64,000 nt of DNA from Pseudomonas petrae (GCF_021728295.1 NZ_JAKJXE010000008.1:62001-126000), one strand, 5' to 3'. Shown: positions 1-15,000, numbered from the stretch's first letter. The notes: generated by a model not told the origin, from the letters alone. Program-made: numbers and translations.

Positions 1-3000
1 TTTTTGAACAAGCTGCGTGAGCAGGGCCTGGATGCGTCGTCGCTGCCGGTGCCGCCGGGTGTAGCGGGCGAGCGCAGCCCGGCGTCGTTTTCCCAGCAGC
101 GTCTGTGGTTTCTCGAACAACTGGAACCGGGCAGCAGCACCTATCACCTGCCGGGTGCCTTGCGCCTGAAGGGCGAGCTGAATGTTGGGGCCGTGCGAAC
201 GGCGTTCGAGCGCGTGGCCGAGCGTCATGCCAGCCTGCGCACGGTGTTCGCCACCGCTGAAGACGGCACGCCGGAGCAGGTGATTCAACCTGATCAATCG
301 TTGCCATTCGAGCGTCTGCGCGCAGACGACGAAGGCGAGGTGCAGGCACTGGCCGAGGCCTTCGCCCGACGCCCGTTCGACTTGGCCCAGGGCCCGCTGT
401 GGCGCGTGGCGTTGATCGAAGGCGGCTCGGATGAGCACGTGCTGCTGGTCTGTCTGCACCACATCATCGCCGACGGTTGGTCGATTCAAGTGCTGCTGCT
501 GGACTTCGTCGAGGCCTACCGCGCTGCCATTCAAAACGATAATGACTCACTGCCACCGCTGCCTCTGAGCTACGCCGATGTCGCCCTGTGGCAGCGCGCC
601 TGCCTGGACGCGGGCGAGGGTGATCGGCAACTCGCCTACTGGCAGCAACAATTGGACGACGAGCCGCCGGTGCTGGAATTGCCGGCGGACCGTCCGCGCC
701 CGGCGCGCCAGAGTTTCCGTGGCGCGCGCCTGCCGTTCAGCTTCGACGCGGCGCTGTCCGGCCGTATGCGCGAACTGGCCCGGCAGCGCGGCGTGACGCT
801 GTTCACCGTCCTGCTCGCGGCCTATCAAGTGCTGTTGCAGCGGATGAGCGGGCAGACCGATCTGCGCATTGGCGTACCCATTGCCGGGCGTCAGCGCGCC
901 GAAACCGAGGGCCTGATCGGCTTCTTCGTCAATACCCAGATTCTGCGCGGCGATGTACAGGCCGACGCCAGCTTCAACCAGATCATCGATGGCGTTCGCC
1001 TGGCCTCCCACGGTGCCCAGGCCCATCAGGACCTGCCGTTCGAACAACTGGTCGATGCCCTGGCGCCGGAACGCAGCCTCAGTCACAACCCGCTGTTTCA
1101 GGTGCTCTACAACCATCAGCAACGCCAGGACGAAGCGCTGCAATTGATGCCCGGCCTCAACGCGACACTGATGCCGCTGGACAACGGCAGCGCGCAGTTC
1201 GACCTGGCGCTGCACACCTGGGAAAACGCGGCGGGTGAACTGGCGGGCAACTGGAACTACACGACCGACCTGTTTGATCACGGCAGCATCGAGCGCCTGC
1301 ATGGGCGGTTTGAACAGCTGTTTGCCGAGCTGCTGGAGCGGCCGGACATTGCGATTGGTGATTTTGAATTGCTGGATGTTGAGGACCGTGCGCAGTTGGC
1401 GTTGGTCAATGACTCGGCGCGGGATTGGGGTTCCGAACCCTTTGTTCATCGCCACTTTGAGCGTCTGGCGCAGGTGCATCCCGAGCGGGAAGCTGTGCGC
1501 TTTGGCGATGCGGTGTTGAGTTATCGGGAACTGGATCAGCGGGCCAATCAACTGGCCCATTACCTGCAAAAGCAAGGTGTTGGCCGCGAGTCGCTGGTGG
1601 GCGTGGCGGCGTTGCGTTCGGTGGAAATGGTTGTTGCGCTGTATTCCGTGCTGAAAGCGGGTGCTGCGTATGTGCCGCTGGACCCTGAATATCCGGCTGA
1701 TCGCCTGCGCTACATGCTCGAAGACGCCGGGATTGGCTTGCTGCTGAGCCACGATGCAGTGATCAATGACCTGCCGTCCGCCGAAGGCCTGCGGGTGGTG
1801 AATCTGGATCATCTGGCGCTGGCGGATTACCCCGTCACGGCGCCATTGGTTGATCTGCACCCTGAGCAACTGGCCTACATGATTTACACCTCCGGTTCGA
1901 CCGGCAAACCCAAAGGCGCCGGCAACACCCACGCGGCGCTGTTCAACCGTCTGGCGTGGATGCAGGACGCTTACACCCTAGACGCCTCGGACGCCGTGCT
2001 GCAAAAAACGCCCTTCAGTTTTGACGTCTCGGTCTGGGAGTTCTTCTGGCCGTTGATGGTGGGGGCTCGGCTGGTCGTGGCCCAGCCGGGGGATCATCGC
2101 GATCCGCTGGTGCTGAAATTGCTGATTGAGCAACAGCAGATCACCACGCTGCACTTCGTCCCGTCGATGCTCGGCGCCTTCATGGCTCAGGACGATCTCA
2201 CCGGCTGCGCGTCCCTGAAACGCATCGTGTGCAGCGGCGAAGCCTTGCCTGCCGATCTGGTGCGGGAAACCCTGCAGCGCCTGCCGAACGTAGGCCTGTT
2301 CAATCTTTATGGCCCGACGGAAGCGGCGATCGACGTCACCCACTGGACCTGCCGCGACGAGCCGGGCGTTTCCGTGCCCATCGGCGCCCCCATTGCCAAC
2401 CTGCACATCCACATCCTCGACAGCCGCTTGAATCCACAACCCATCGGCGTGCCGGGCGAGCTGTACATCGGCGGTGACGGCCTGGCGCGCGGCTACCATT
2501 TGCGCCCCAGCCTGACTGCCGAGCGCTTCGTCGCCAGCCCGTTTGGTAAAGGCGAGCGTCTGTACCGCACCGGCGACCTGGCTCGCTGGCGTGCCGACGG
2601 CGTGGTGGAATACCTCGGCCGTCTGGATCACCAGATCAAACTGCGCGGCCTGCGGGTTGAAATCGGAGAAATCGAAGCGGCGCTGCTGGATCACCCGTCG
2701 GTCAGCGAAGCGGTGGTCATCGCCCGTGAACTCAGCACTGGCATGCAGCTGGTGGGCTATCTGGTCGCCGACGATTTCGACGAAGAACACCTGCGCACCC
2801 AGCTCAAACAACGCCTTCCGGATTACATGGTCCCTGCGCACTTCGTCACGATGGACCAACTGCCGCTGTCGGCCAACGGCAAGCTCGACCGCAAAGCGCT
2901 GCCCGACCCACAGATCCAGCAGCGGGCCTTCGAAGCGCCGCTGGCCGGGGTCGAAACCCAACTGGCCGCGCTGTGGCAAGACTTGCTAGGCGTCGCGCAG

Positions 3001-6000
3001 ATCGGTCGCCAGGACAATTTCTTTGCCCTCGGCGGCGACTCGATCCTCAGCCTGCAAATCATCTCCCGCGCGCGCAAGGTCGGCATCGTGCTGTCGCCCC
3101 GGCAGATGTTCGAACGCCAAACCATCGCCGAGCTGGCCCAGGTCGCTCAGGTGGTCAGTCAGGATGCGCCGGTCGTCGAGCGCATCGAGCTGAAGCGCGA
3201 CATCCCGCTGACGCCGATTCAGCACTGGTTTTTTCAGCAGCCGATGCGCACACGCAGCCACTGGAACCAGTCGCTGCTGTTGAACCCGAGCGAAGGGCTG
3301 GAGCTCCCGGCGCTAACCCAGGCCTTGACCGCAGTGCTCAACCATCACGACGCGCTGCGGATGCGCTTTGTGCAGCAGGATAACGGCCAGTGGCAGCAAC
3401 GCTATCGCGCCGAGCTTTGCCCCAACGAGCTTTCCGCTGACGAGCAGGCTCAAAACCGCCTGTTGTGGCAGCGTGAATCCAGCCTCGCGCAACTCAATGC
3501 AGCCTGCGACGAAGCCCAGGCCAGCCTCGATCTGAGAGACGGCCCGCTGCTGCGCGCCGTGCATTTCACCCTGGCCGAAGGCGGCGAGCGTCTTTTGCTG
3601 GTGGTTCATCACCTCGTCATCGACGGCGTGTCCTGGCGCATCCTGCTGGAAGACCTGCAAAACGCCTACACCCAGGCCCAGGCGGGCCTCACCATCGACC
3701 TCGGTGACAAGACCGCATCGTTCCAGCGCTGGGCGAACCGTTTGCTCGATTTTGCCTACAGCGACGCCGTGCTGGCCGAAGCTGATTACTGGCGCAACCT
3801 GCCCTCAGCACCCGCATTGCCCTGCGCCAATCCCCGGGGCGAAGCGCGACAAGGCAACGTGCGTCAGCTGCACCTGCATCTGGACGCCGCCCGCACCGAA
3901 AAATTGATCAGTGAAGCGCCGGCGGCGTATCGCACGCAGATCAACGACCTCTTGCTGACTGCTTTGGTGCGGGCGATGAAGCGCTGGAGTGGCGAGGCCC
4001 AGGCGATGATCGCCCTGGAAGGCCACGGCCGCGAAGACCTGTTCGACGGCGTTGATCCGGCGCGCACCGTCGGCTGGTTCACCAGCCTGTACCCGGTCAG
4101 CCTGCGCGCCCACGACGACCTCGACGCCGCGCTCAAACACACCAAGGAAACCCTGCGCGCCGTGCCCCACGGCGGCCTGGGTTATGGCCTGTTGCGCCAT
4201 CTGCGCGGCGAAGCCTTGCCGGCGCTGGACGGCTGCGTGCTGTTCAATTACATGGGCCGCCTGCAAAGCAGCAGCGGACTATTCCGCCTGGCCGAGGAGG
4301 GCAGCGGTGCCCAGCGCGCCGGCGATGCACCGCTGAATGGCGAGCTGTCCATGGATGCGCAGATCCGTGACGGCCAGTTCAGCCTGACCTGCAGCTACAG
4401 CGGCGAACGCCATGAGGCAGCGTCGATTCAACGCCTGCTCGACGCCTACGGCGAAGCGCTGGACGAGGTGATCGAACACTGCCGCCACCACTCTGCGGTC
4501 ACTCCGTCGGACTTCCCGGCACTAGCGTTGACTCAGGCACAACTCGACGCACTGCCGGTCGCCGCCTGGGACATCGAGCAGATGTACCCGCTGACCCCAA
4601 TGCAGCAAGGCCTGCTGTTCCATACCGAGCTGAGCGGCAGCGAGATGGCCGATCAGGGCAGCGCCCGGGACCTGTACATCAATCAGGTGGCGCTGGACAT
4701 CGAGCACCTGCCGGTGACCCGCTTCAAATCGGCGTGGGCGGCGGTAGTTCAGCGTCATCCGATCCTGCGTGCGGCGTTCCTGCGCGTGCCTGGCAGCGAA
4801 CAGCCGGTCCAACTGATTCGTCGCGATGCCGCGTTGGTCGTACGCGAACTTGACCTGCGCAGCAGCGATCAGGCACTGGCCGACGTATTGGTGGCCGAGC
4901 GCGAAACCCCGTTCGACCTGCACGCCGCGCCGCTGATGCGCGTGTTGCTGATTCGCCACAGTGAGACGCTGTGGAAACTGGTCTGGACCTTCCACCACAT
5001 CCTGCTGGATGGCTGGAGCAGCGCGGCGGTGCTGGGCGAAGTGATTCAGGCGGCGATGTCCGACGCCACGCCGCAGCCCGCCGGGCATTACGCCGACTAC
5101 GTCGAATGGCTGCTGAGCCGCGACGCCGAGCACAGCAAGACCTTCTGGCAGACCCACCTGGCCGGTTTCGACCAGCCAACGATGATGGCCGCAGCGCTGA
5201 CCGCGCCGACATCCAGCACCGGCGAGCCGTTGCCGAATCAGGTGCGGGTCACTTCCATGGACCTGAACAGCGAAATGCTGAACAGCGCCGCCCGCCGCCA
5301 GCGAGTGACCATCAACACGCTGATTCAGGCGGTGTGGGTGCTGCTGTTGCAGCGCTACACCGGGCAGCAGCGCGTCGCGTTCGGCGCCACGGTGTCAGGT
5401 CGTTCCGCGCAGATTCCGGGTATCGAACGCATGCTCGGGCTGTTCATCAACACCCTGCCGCTGGTGCAGGCGCCGCAACCGCAGCAGAAGGTCGGCGACT
5501 GGCTCAATGACCTGCAAGCGCACAACCTGGAGCTGCGCGAGCACGAACACACGCCGCTGTTCGAGGCCCAGCGTTACGCGGGCCACGCCGGTCGTGACCT
5601 GTTCGACAGCCTGCTGGTGTTCGAAAACTACCCGGTGGACGCGGTGCTGCGGGACAAGCAGGCCAACGGCGTCAACCTGGGTTCCGTCGAACTCAGCGAC
5701 AAGACCCATTACCCGCTGAGCCTGGCGGTGGTGGCGGGCGAGCACGCCCATGTTCACGTCAATTACCACAGCAACGTGTTCAGCGCCGAACAGATCTCGC
5801 GCCTGTGCGGGCATTTCCAGGCCTTGCTGGACGGCATTTGCCGCTTCCCCGAGGCGCGCATCGGCGACCTGTCGATGCTCACCGAGGGCGACATCAACGC
5901 CATGCACGCCTGGAACACGCCGCCGTTTTCGCCTTACGTTGATCGGCCGATCCATGAGCTGATTGCTGATCACGCACGCATTCGCCCCGACGCCATCGCG

Positions 6001-9000
6001 CTGGTCCATGGCGAGCAGCGTCTGACGTTTGCCGAGTTCGACCGTCGTGCCAACCAACTGGCCCATGCGCTGCGGGCGCGGGGCATTGGCACCGAAGTGC
6101 GGGTGGCGATTGCCATGGAGCGGGGGATTGATTTGTGGCTGGCGTTTTATGCGGTGCTCAAGGCGGGCGGGGCGTATATCCCACTCGACCCTGATTACCC
6201 GACCGAACGCCTGCGCTACATGCTGGAAGACGGCGGCGTGAAGCTGTTGATCAGCCATGATGCGGCGCTGGGTCGTGTGCCGGTGGGTGATGTGCCGTTG
6301 CTGAACATCGATGAGCTGGATTGCTCGTCTGAGGCGGTTACAGCGCCGGATGTGATGATTCACCCGCAGCAACTGGCGTACCTGATTTACACCTCGGGTT
6401 CCACCGGTAAACCGAAGGGCGCGGCCATCGCCCACGCCGACATCTCGATGCACATCCAGACCATCGGCGATCGCTACCGCTTCACGCCGGAGGACCGCAA
6501 ATTCCACTTCCTCTCGATCAGCTTCGACGGCGCCCATGAAGGCTGGATGATGCCGCTGTGTTACGGCGCCCGGGTGGTGCTGCGTGATCAGGAATTGTGG
6601 AGCGTCGAGCAGACTTACGCCACGCTGATTCGCGAAGGCATCACCGTGGCCTCGTTCCCGCCGAGCTACTTGCGTCAGCTGTCCGACTGGGCGGGCGTTC
6701 AGGGCAAGGGCCCTGGCGTGAAGACTTACTGTTTCGCCGGTGAGGCCTTCAGCCGCGAAATGCTCCGCGACGTAGTTCGCAACCTTCAGCCGCTGTGGAT
6801 CATCAACGGCTATGGCCCAACGGAAACCGTGGTCACGCCGACGCTGTGGTTGGCCTCTGCCGAGACCGCTGACTTTGCCACCGCCTACGCGCCGATCGGT
6901 GATCTGGTGGGCAATCGTCAGGGTTACGTGATGGACGCGGATTTGAACCCGCTGCCCCAGGGCATTGCTGGCGAACTCTATCTGGGCGGTGCCGTCGCCC
7001 GGGGTTATCTGGACCGTCCCGGCGCGACCGCCGAGCGCTTCCTGCCGCATCCATTCCGCGCCGGTGAACGCATTTACCGCAGCGGCGATCGCGTGCGCCT
7101 CAACAGTGAAGGGCTGCTGGAATACCTCGGCCGTATCGATCACCAGATCAAGATTCGTGGCTTCCGCATCGAGGCCGGTGAGATCGAAGCGGCGTTGAAA
7201 GCCTGTGAAGGCGTGCGCGAAGCCCTGGTCATCGTCCGCGATGGCGCGAACGGAAAGCTCCTGCTGGGTTATGTCAGCGGCAACGCTCTGGCCGAAGACA
7301 GCCTCAAGCAGCAGCTGAAAAACACGCTGCCGGAATACATGGTGCCTGCGCATATCGTGGTGATGGAGCGTCTGCCGCAGTTGCCCAATGGCAAGCTGGA
7401 CCGCAACGCGCTGCCCGATCCTCAGGTGATCTCCAGCGATTATCAGGCGCCGCAAACGCTCTTTGAACAGCAATTGGCGGCGCTGTGGCAGCCACTGCTG
7501 GGCATCGACGCCGTGGGCCGCAACGATCACTTCTTTGAACTGGGCGGCCACTCGCTGCTGGCGATGCAGCTGATCTCCCGGCTGCGCCATGAACATCAGT
7601 TGAGCGTGCCGTTGCGCGTGCTGTTCGACGCGCCGCGCCTCAGTGATTTCGCCCAGCGCATCGCGGGCATGACCCACACCGACGCCACCCACCTTGAGCT
7701 GACCCCACGCCAGCAGGACCGCGCCGTGCAGTCGTTTTCCCAGCAGCGCTTGTGGTTCCTCGATCAGCTGCAACCCGCCGGCCATGCCTACAACCTGCCG
7801 GGCGCCGTGCGCTTGTGCGGCGAGCTGAACGAGGCCGCGTTGCAGGCGGCATTCGACGGCCTGACCGCGCGCCATGAAGTACTGCGCACGCGGTTTATGG
7901 CGGTCGATGGCGTGCCGATGCAACAGATCGAAGAGGCTCAAGGGGTGCAGATCGAACGGATGGATATCCGTCATGAAGGGGATATCGATACCGCCTTCAA
8001 CGCCTTGGCCCAAGCCTTCGTCAAGCGTCCGTTTGACCTGTCCCGCAGCCCGGTCTGGCGGCTGGCGCTGGTGCGTGTCGCGGCGGACGAACAGCGTTTG
8101 CTGCTGTGCCTGCACCACATGATCTCGGACGGCTGGTCAGTGCGCGTGCTGCTGCAGGAATTCTGCGAGCTGTACCGCGCGGCTGTGGAAAACCGCGCGC
8201 CACAACTCGCGCCGTTGCCCGTGCAATACACCGACTTCGCCGCCTGGCAGCGCGAATGGCTGGCGGCGGGCGAGGGCGAGCGGCAGTTGAGCTACTGGCG
8301 CGAGCAACTGGGCGACGAGCACCCGGTGCTGGAACTGCCGACCGATCGGCCGCGTCCGCCCCAGCAAAGCTATCGCGGCGACCGCGTGCTGTTCGCCTTC
8401 GATGCCGCGTTCAGCCAGAGCGTGCGCGGGTTCGCGAAACAGCAGGGCGTCACGCCGTTCATGGCGATCCTGTCGGCGTACCAAGTGTTGCTGTACCGCC
8501 TGAGCGGGCAGAACGACCTGCGCATTGGCGTGCCGATTGCCGGCCGTTCGCGGCTGGAAGTCGAAGGGCTGATCGGCTTTTTCGTCAGCACCCAGGTGCT
8601 GCGAGCCGAAGTGTCTGCCGAGCTGACCTATCGCCAGGTGCTGGAACAGGCCAAAGCGCGGACCCTCGGTGCACAAGCCCATCAGGATTTGCCGTTCGAG
8701 CAACTGGTCGAGGCGCTGCAACCTGCGCGCAGCCTGAGCCACAACCCGTTGTTTCAGGTGGCCTACGACCACCAGCAGCAGAATTTCGAGTCACTCGCTG
8801 GCTTGCCCGGCCTGCGCGCCGAGGTGCTGCCGCTCGACGACGGCAGCAGCCAGTTCGACCTGGCGCTGAACACCCACGAAGACGCCGAGGGCGGGCTGGT
8901 TGGTTCGTGGACTTACGCCACGGATTTGTTCGATCACGGCAGCATCGAGCGTTTGCATGCTCGCTTTGAGCAGCTGTTTACGCAGTTGCTGGAGGAGCCT

Positions 9001-12000
9001 GAGGCGGCGATTGGCGACTTTGAACTGCTGGATGATGAAGACCGCGCGCAACTGGCGTCGGTCAATGACACGGCGCGGGAGTGGGGCTTCGAACCTTTTG
9101 TTCATCGTCATTTTGAGCGGCTGGCGCAGTTGCATCCTGAGCGGGAAGCCTTGCGCTTTGGCGGTCAGGCACTGAGTTATGAGGAACTGGATCAGCGCGC
9201 GAATCAGCTGGCCCATTATCTGCGCGAACAGGGCGTCGGCCGCGAATCGTTGGTAGGGGTGGCGGCGTTGCGTTCGCTGGAAATGGTGGTTGCGCTGTAT
9301 GCGGTGCTGAAAGCGGGCGGGGCGTATGTGCCGCTTGATCCGGAGTATCCGGCGGATCGCCTGCGCTACATGCTCGAAGACGCAGGGATTGGTTTGCTGC
9401 TGAGCCACGGTGCGGTGATCGATGATTTGCCGGCTGTTGAAGGCCTGCGGGTGGTGAATCTGGATCTGCTTTCAGTGTCTGGTCAACCAGTCTCCGCGCC
9501 GGTTGTTGAGCGGCACCCCGAGCAACTGGCGTACATGATTTACACCTCCGGTTCGACCGGGAAACCCAAAGGCGCCGGCAACACTCACGCGGCGCTGTTC
9601 AACCGCTTGGCCTGGATGCAGGACGCTTATGCACTCGACGCCTCAGACGCGGTGCTGCAAAAAACGCCGTTCAGTTTTGACGTGTCGGTCTGGGAGTTCT
9701 TCTGGCCGTTGATGGTCGGCGCGCGTCTGGTTATCGCTCAACCGGGCGATCATCGAGATCCTGTTGCCCTCAACAAGCTGATCGAAAAACAGCAGATCAC
9801 CACGCTGCACTTCGTCCCGTCGATGCTTGGGGCTTTCATGGCCCAGGACAATCTAAGCGGCTGCGCGTCCCTCAAACGCATCGTGTGCAGCGGCGAAGCT
9901 CTGCCTGCCGATCTGGCGCGGGAAACTCTTCAGCGCCTGCCAAACGCAGGCCTGTTCAACCTGTATGGCCCGACGGAAGCGGCCATCGACGTTACTCACT
10001 GGACCTGCATTGATGAGCCTGGCGTTTCCGTGCCCATCGGCCGCCCGATAAACAACCTTCAAATCCACATCCTCGACAGCCGCCTGAATCCCCAACCCAT
10101 CGGCGTGCCCGGTGAGCTGTACATCGACGGCGACGGCCTGGCGCGCGGTTACCATCTGCGCCCCGGCCTGACCGCCGAGCGTTTCGTCGCCAGCCCATTC
10201 GGCACCGGCGAGCGGCTGTATCGCACCGGTGACCTGGCCCGCTGGCGTGCCGATGGCGTGGTGGAATACCTCGGCCGTCTGGATCACCAGATCAAACTGC
10301 GCGGCCTGCGGGTTGAAATCGGCGAGATCGAAGCGGCGGTGCTGGATCACCCGTCGGTCAGCGAAGCGGTGGTCATCGCCCGTGACCTCAGCACTGGCAT
10401 GCAGCTGGTTGCCTATCTGGTGGCCGAGGACTTCGACGAAGAACACCTGCGCAGCCAACTGAAACAGCGCCTGCCGGATTACATGGTCCCGGCGCACTTC
10501 GTCACGCTGGACCAACTGCCACTGTCCGCCAACGGCAAGCTCGACCGCAAAGCGCTGCCCGACCCACAGATCCAGCAGCGCACTTTTGAAGCGCCGCTGG
10601 CCGGGGTCGAAACTCAACTGGCTGGGTTGTGGCAAGAGTTGCTCGGCGTTGCGCAGATCGGTCGTCAGGACAACTTCTTCGCCCTGGGCGGGCATTCGCT
10701 GCTGGGCATTCAACTGGTGGCGCAGATCCGCCGTGACCTGAAGCTTGAGCTGCCCTTGCGTGCGCTGTTCGAGTCGCCGGTGCTGGCTGAACTCGCTCAC
10801 TACCTGAACACCCAGGCGGGCGCCACGGCGATGCCGGCCCTGCGCCCGCGCACCGAGCGGGAGTTCGCGCCGCAGTCCTTCGCCCAGCAGCGCTTGTGGT
10901 TCCTCGCGCAACTGGAGCCCGAGAGCGTCGCGTACAACCTGCCGTGCGTGCTCAACCTCAGCGGCGCGCTGAAACTCGACGCCCTGCAGCAGACCTTCGA
11001 CGCATTGGCGGCCCGTCACGAAACCCTGCGCACCTGTTTCCGCCCATCCCCGATGCAAAACGGTGAGGCGGTGCCGCAGCAACGGATTCTGCCGGTCAGC
11101 AGCGTGCACATCGCCCGTCACGACCTGCGCGACAACGCGGCGCCGGAAGCCGCATTCGACGCGCTGGCAGAGGATTTCATGAATCAGCCGTTCGACCTCG
11201 ACGCCGAGCGCGCGCCGTGGCGGGTGGCCCTGGCGCGGGTGGCGGACGATCAGTGGCGCCTGCTGCTGTGCATGCACCACATCATCTCGGACGGCTGGTC
11301 GGTGCAGGTCATGCTCGAAGACTTCGCCGCGCTCTATCGCCGGTTCGCCCAGGGCAGCGACGTGCAACTGGCCGAGCTAAGCGTGCATTACGCCGACTAC
11401 GCCAGCTGGCAGCGCGAACACCTGAGCGGCACCGAACGAGAGCGCCAGTTGAGCTGGTGGCGTGAAGCCTTGGGTGACGAGCAGCCGGTGCTGGAGTTGC
11501 CGGCGGACCGTTCGCGCCCGGCCGAACGCGACGGCAAAGGCGGGCGGCATGCCTTTGTGCTGCCGCAAGATCTGGCCGACACGCTGCGCCACACCGCGAA
11601 AGCCCACGACGCCACGCTGTTCATGCTGTTCCTGGCCTCGTTCGACACGCTGCTCTATCGCCTCAGCGGCCAGCGCGATTTGCGCATCGGCGTGCCGGTG
11701 GCGGGGCGTGCCGAGGTGCAGACCCAGGGCCTGATCGGCTTCTTCGTCAACACCCTGGTGCTGCGCGCCCAGGTCAGCGGCGACCAGCCGTTCACCGCGC
11801 TGCTGGCCCAGGTCAAGGACAACCTGCTCGGCGCCCACGCCCATCAGGACCTGCCGTTCGAGCAACTGGTCGAAGCGCTGCAACCGGCGCGCAGCCTCAG
11901 CGTCAACCCGCTGTTCCAGGTCAGCTACAACCACCAGCAACAGCCGGATATGTCGCTGCTGCAGTTCGACGGCCTGAGCTGCGAAGCCCGGCAGTGGGAC

Positions 12001-15000
12001 ATCAAAGGCGCCCAATTCGATCTGGTGCTGGGCACCTTCGAGCACCGCGACGGCAGTATCAGCGGCTACCTCGATTACGCCACCGACCTGTTCGACGCTT
12101 CGACCGTGTCGCGCTTGTTCGAGCAACTGGTCACGCTGCTGCGGGCGATCTGCGCCCAGCCCGACGCCGCCATCGGTGACCTGCCGTTGCTCGGCGAGAC
12201 GGACCTGGCCGCCTTGGATCAGTGGCACACGCCGCCGTTTTCGCCTTACGTCGACCGACCGATTCATGAGCTGATCGCCGACCACGCGCGCATCCGCCCT
12301 GATGCCATCGCGCTGGTCCATGGCGAGCAGCGCCTGACCTTTGCCGAGTTCGACCGCCGCGCCAATCAGCTGGCCCACGCCTTGCGCGCCCGGGGCATCG
12401 GCACCGAAGTGCGGGTGGCAATCGCGATGGAGCGCGGGATCGATCTGTGGCTGGCGTTTTATGCCGTGCTCAAAGCCGGTGGCGCCTACATCCCGCTCGA
12501 TCCGGATTACCCGACCGAGCGCCTGCGCTACATGCTCGAAGACGGCGGCGTGAAGCTGTTGATCAGCCACGACGCCGCGCTGGATCGTGTGCCGGTCGGT
12601 GATGTGCCGCTGCTCAATCTGGACGAACTGGACTGCTCGTCCGAGCCGGTTACAGCGCCCGATGTTGTCATTCACCCGCAGCAACTGGCCTATCTGATCT
12701 ACACCTCGGGTTCGACCGGCAAGCCAAAGGGTGCAGCCATCGCCCACGCCGATATCTCCATGCATATCCAGACCATTGGCGAGCGTTACCGCTTCACGCC
12801 TGAGGATCGCAAGTTCCACTTCCTGTCGATCAGCTTCGATGGCGCCCACGAAGGCTGGATGATGCCGCTGTGTTACGGCGCCCGCGTGGTGTTGCGCGAC
12901 CAGGAATTGTGGAGCGTCGAGCAGACCTACGACACGCTGATTCGCGAAGGCATCACCGTCGCCTCGTTCCCGCCGAGTTACCTGCGTCAGCTGTCCGATT
13001 GGGCGGGTGTGCAGGGAAAGGGCCCGGGGGTGAAAACCTACTGCTTTGCCGGTGAAGCCTTCAGCCGCGAGATGCTCCACGACGTCATTCGCAACCTGCA
13101 GCCGCTGTGGATCATCAACGGCTATGGGCCGACGGAAACGGTGGTTACGCCGACGCTGTGGCTGGCGTCTGCCGAGACCGCCGATTTCACCACGGCCTAC
13201 GCGCCGATCGGTGATCTGGTGGGGGATCGTCAGGGCTATGTGATGGACGCGGACCTTAATCCGCTGCCTCAGGGCATTGCCGGTGAGCTGTACCTGGGTG
13301 GCGCGGTGGCCAGGGGTTATCTGGATCGTCCGGGCGCAACCGCCGAGCGCTTCCTGCCGCATCCATTCCGCGCCGGTGAACGCATTTATCGCAGCGGCGA
13401 CCGTGTGCGTTTGAACAGCGAAGGGCTGCTGGAATACCTCGGTCGTATCGACCACCAGATCAAGATCCGCGGTTTCCGCATCGAGGCCGGCGAGATCGAA
13501 GCGGCGCTCAAGGCCTGCGATGGCGTGCGTGAAGCGCTGGTCATCGTCCGCGACAAAGGCAATGGCAAGCAGTTGCTGGGTTATGTCGGCGGCTACGTTG
13601 ACGGCAACGGTCTGTCTGAAGACAGCCTCAAAGATCAGTTGAAAAACACCCTGCCGGAATACATGGTCCCGGCGCACATCGTGGTCATGGAGCGTCTGCC
13701 GCAGTTGCCCAACGGCAAGCTGGATCGCAACGCATTGCCAGATCCGCAGCTCGGCAGTCAGGCCTTCGAAGCGCCGGAAGGTGAGCGCGAAGTCGAGCTG
13801 GCGCGGGTCTGGCAGCAGTTGCTGGGCGTTGAGACCGTCAGCCGTCAGGACAGCTTCTTCGAACTGGGCGGCGACTCGATCCAGTCGCTGGCGGTCATCA
13901 CCCGTCTGCGTCAGGTCGGTTTCAAGCTGCTGCCCAAAGACGTGTTCAGCCATCCGCGGCTCAAGGATCTGGCCCTGCGCCTCACGGTCATCGAGGCCAG
14001 CGCAGCGCTGCCGGTTGAGGACGCGCCGCAGGGCGAGCTGCCGTTGACGCCGATTCAGGCGCATTTCTTCGAGCAACCGATGAGCAACCGCGCGCACTTC
14101 AACCAGGCGCTTTTGCTGGACGTGCAGCGTCCGCTGGAAGCGCCGCTGTTGAGCAAGGCGCTGGACGCGCTGCTGGGTCATCACAACGGGCTGAATTTGA
14201 GTTTCCATCATCATGCGGACGGTCGCTGGCAGCAGCAGTATCGAGCAACACCTGCCGCTGACAGCTTGTGGCTGCGTGACGTGGCCGACGACCGCGCCAT
14301 GACCGCGCTGTGCGAACAGGCTCAGCGCAGCCTTAATCTGCACGACGGTCCGCTGTTGCGCGTGGTGCTGGCGCAGATGCCCGAGGGGCAAAAGCTGTTG
14401 CTGGTCGCTCATCACCTGGTGGTCGATGGCGTGTCGTGGCGGGTGCTGCTGGAAGATCTAGCGCGGGCTTACGCGCAGGTCGCTTCGGGCAGTGCGGTTG
14501 ATCTCGGGCCGACATCCAGCAGCTTCCAACGCTGGGCCCGGTATCTGGTCGATGCGGCCCAAGCGCCTGAACGTCAAACCGAAGTGCGGCAGTGGCTGGA
14601 ACAGGTCGGCAGCACCGAGCCGCTCTGGCCGGTGGACCACCCTGAAGGCCGCGCCACGCAACAGGACCTTGAACAGTGCGAACTGCTGCTGGACGCCGGG
14701 CTGACCCGTCGACTGCTGCGCGAAGCCCCGGCGGCACTGGCGGCGCGCACCGATGAAATTCTGTTGGCCGTGCTCGCTGAGGCACTGAAAGTCTGGAGTG
14801 GCCAGCCCGACACGCTTATCGCGTTGGAAGGCCATGGTCGCGAAGCCCTGGCTGACGGTCTGGAGGTCGGTCGCACGGTGGGTTGGTTCACCAGCCTGTT
14901 CCCGCTGCGGGTGCGTGCGGCAAACGATATCCGCCAGACCCTCATTGGCGTGCGCGACAGCCTGCGTGGCGTGCCGGACAAGGGCGTTGGCTTCGGTCTG

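Noticed and set aside
5395..14415. Long minus-strand frames of 907 and 1012 codons opposite the NRPS
   Set aside because: They mirror the GC-biased codons of the synthetase, have no family similarity and overlap its essential domains; the plus-strand gene explains them.
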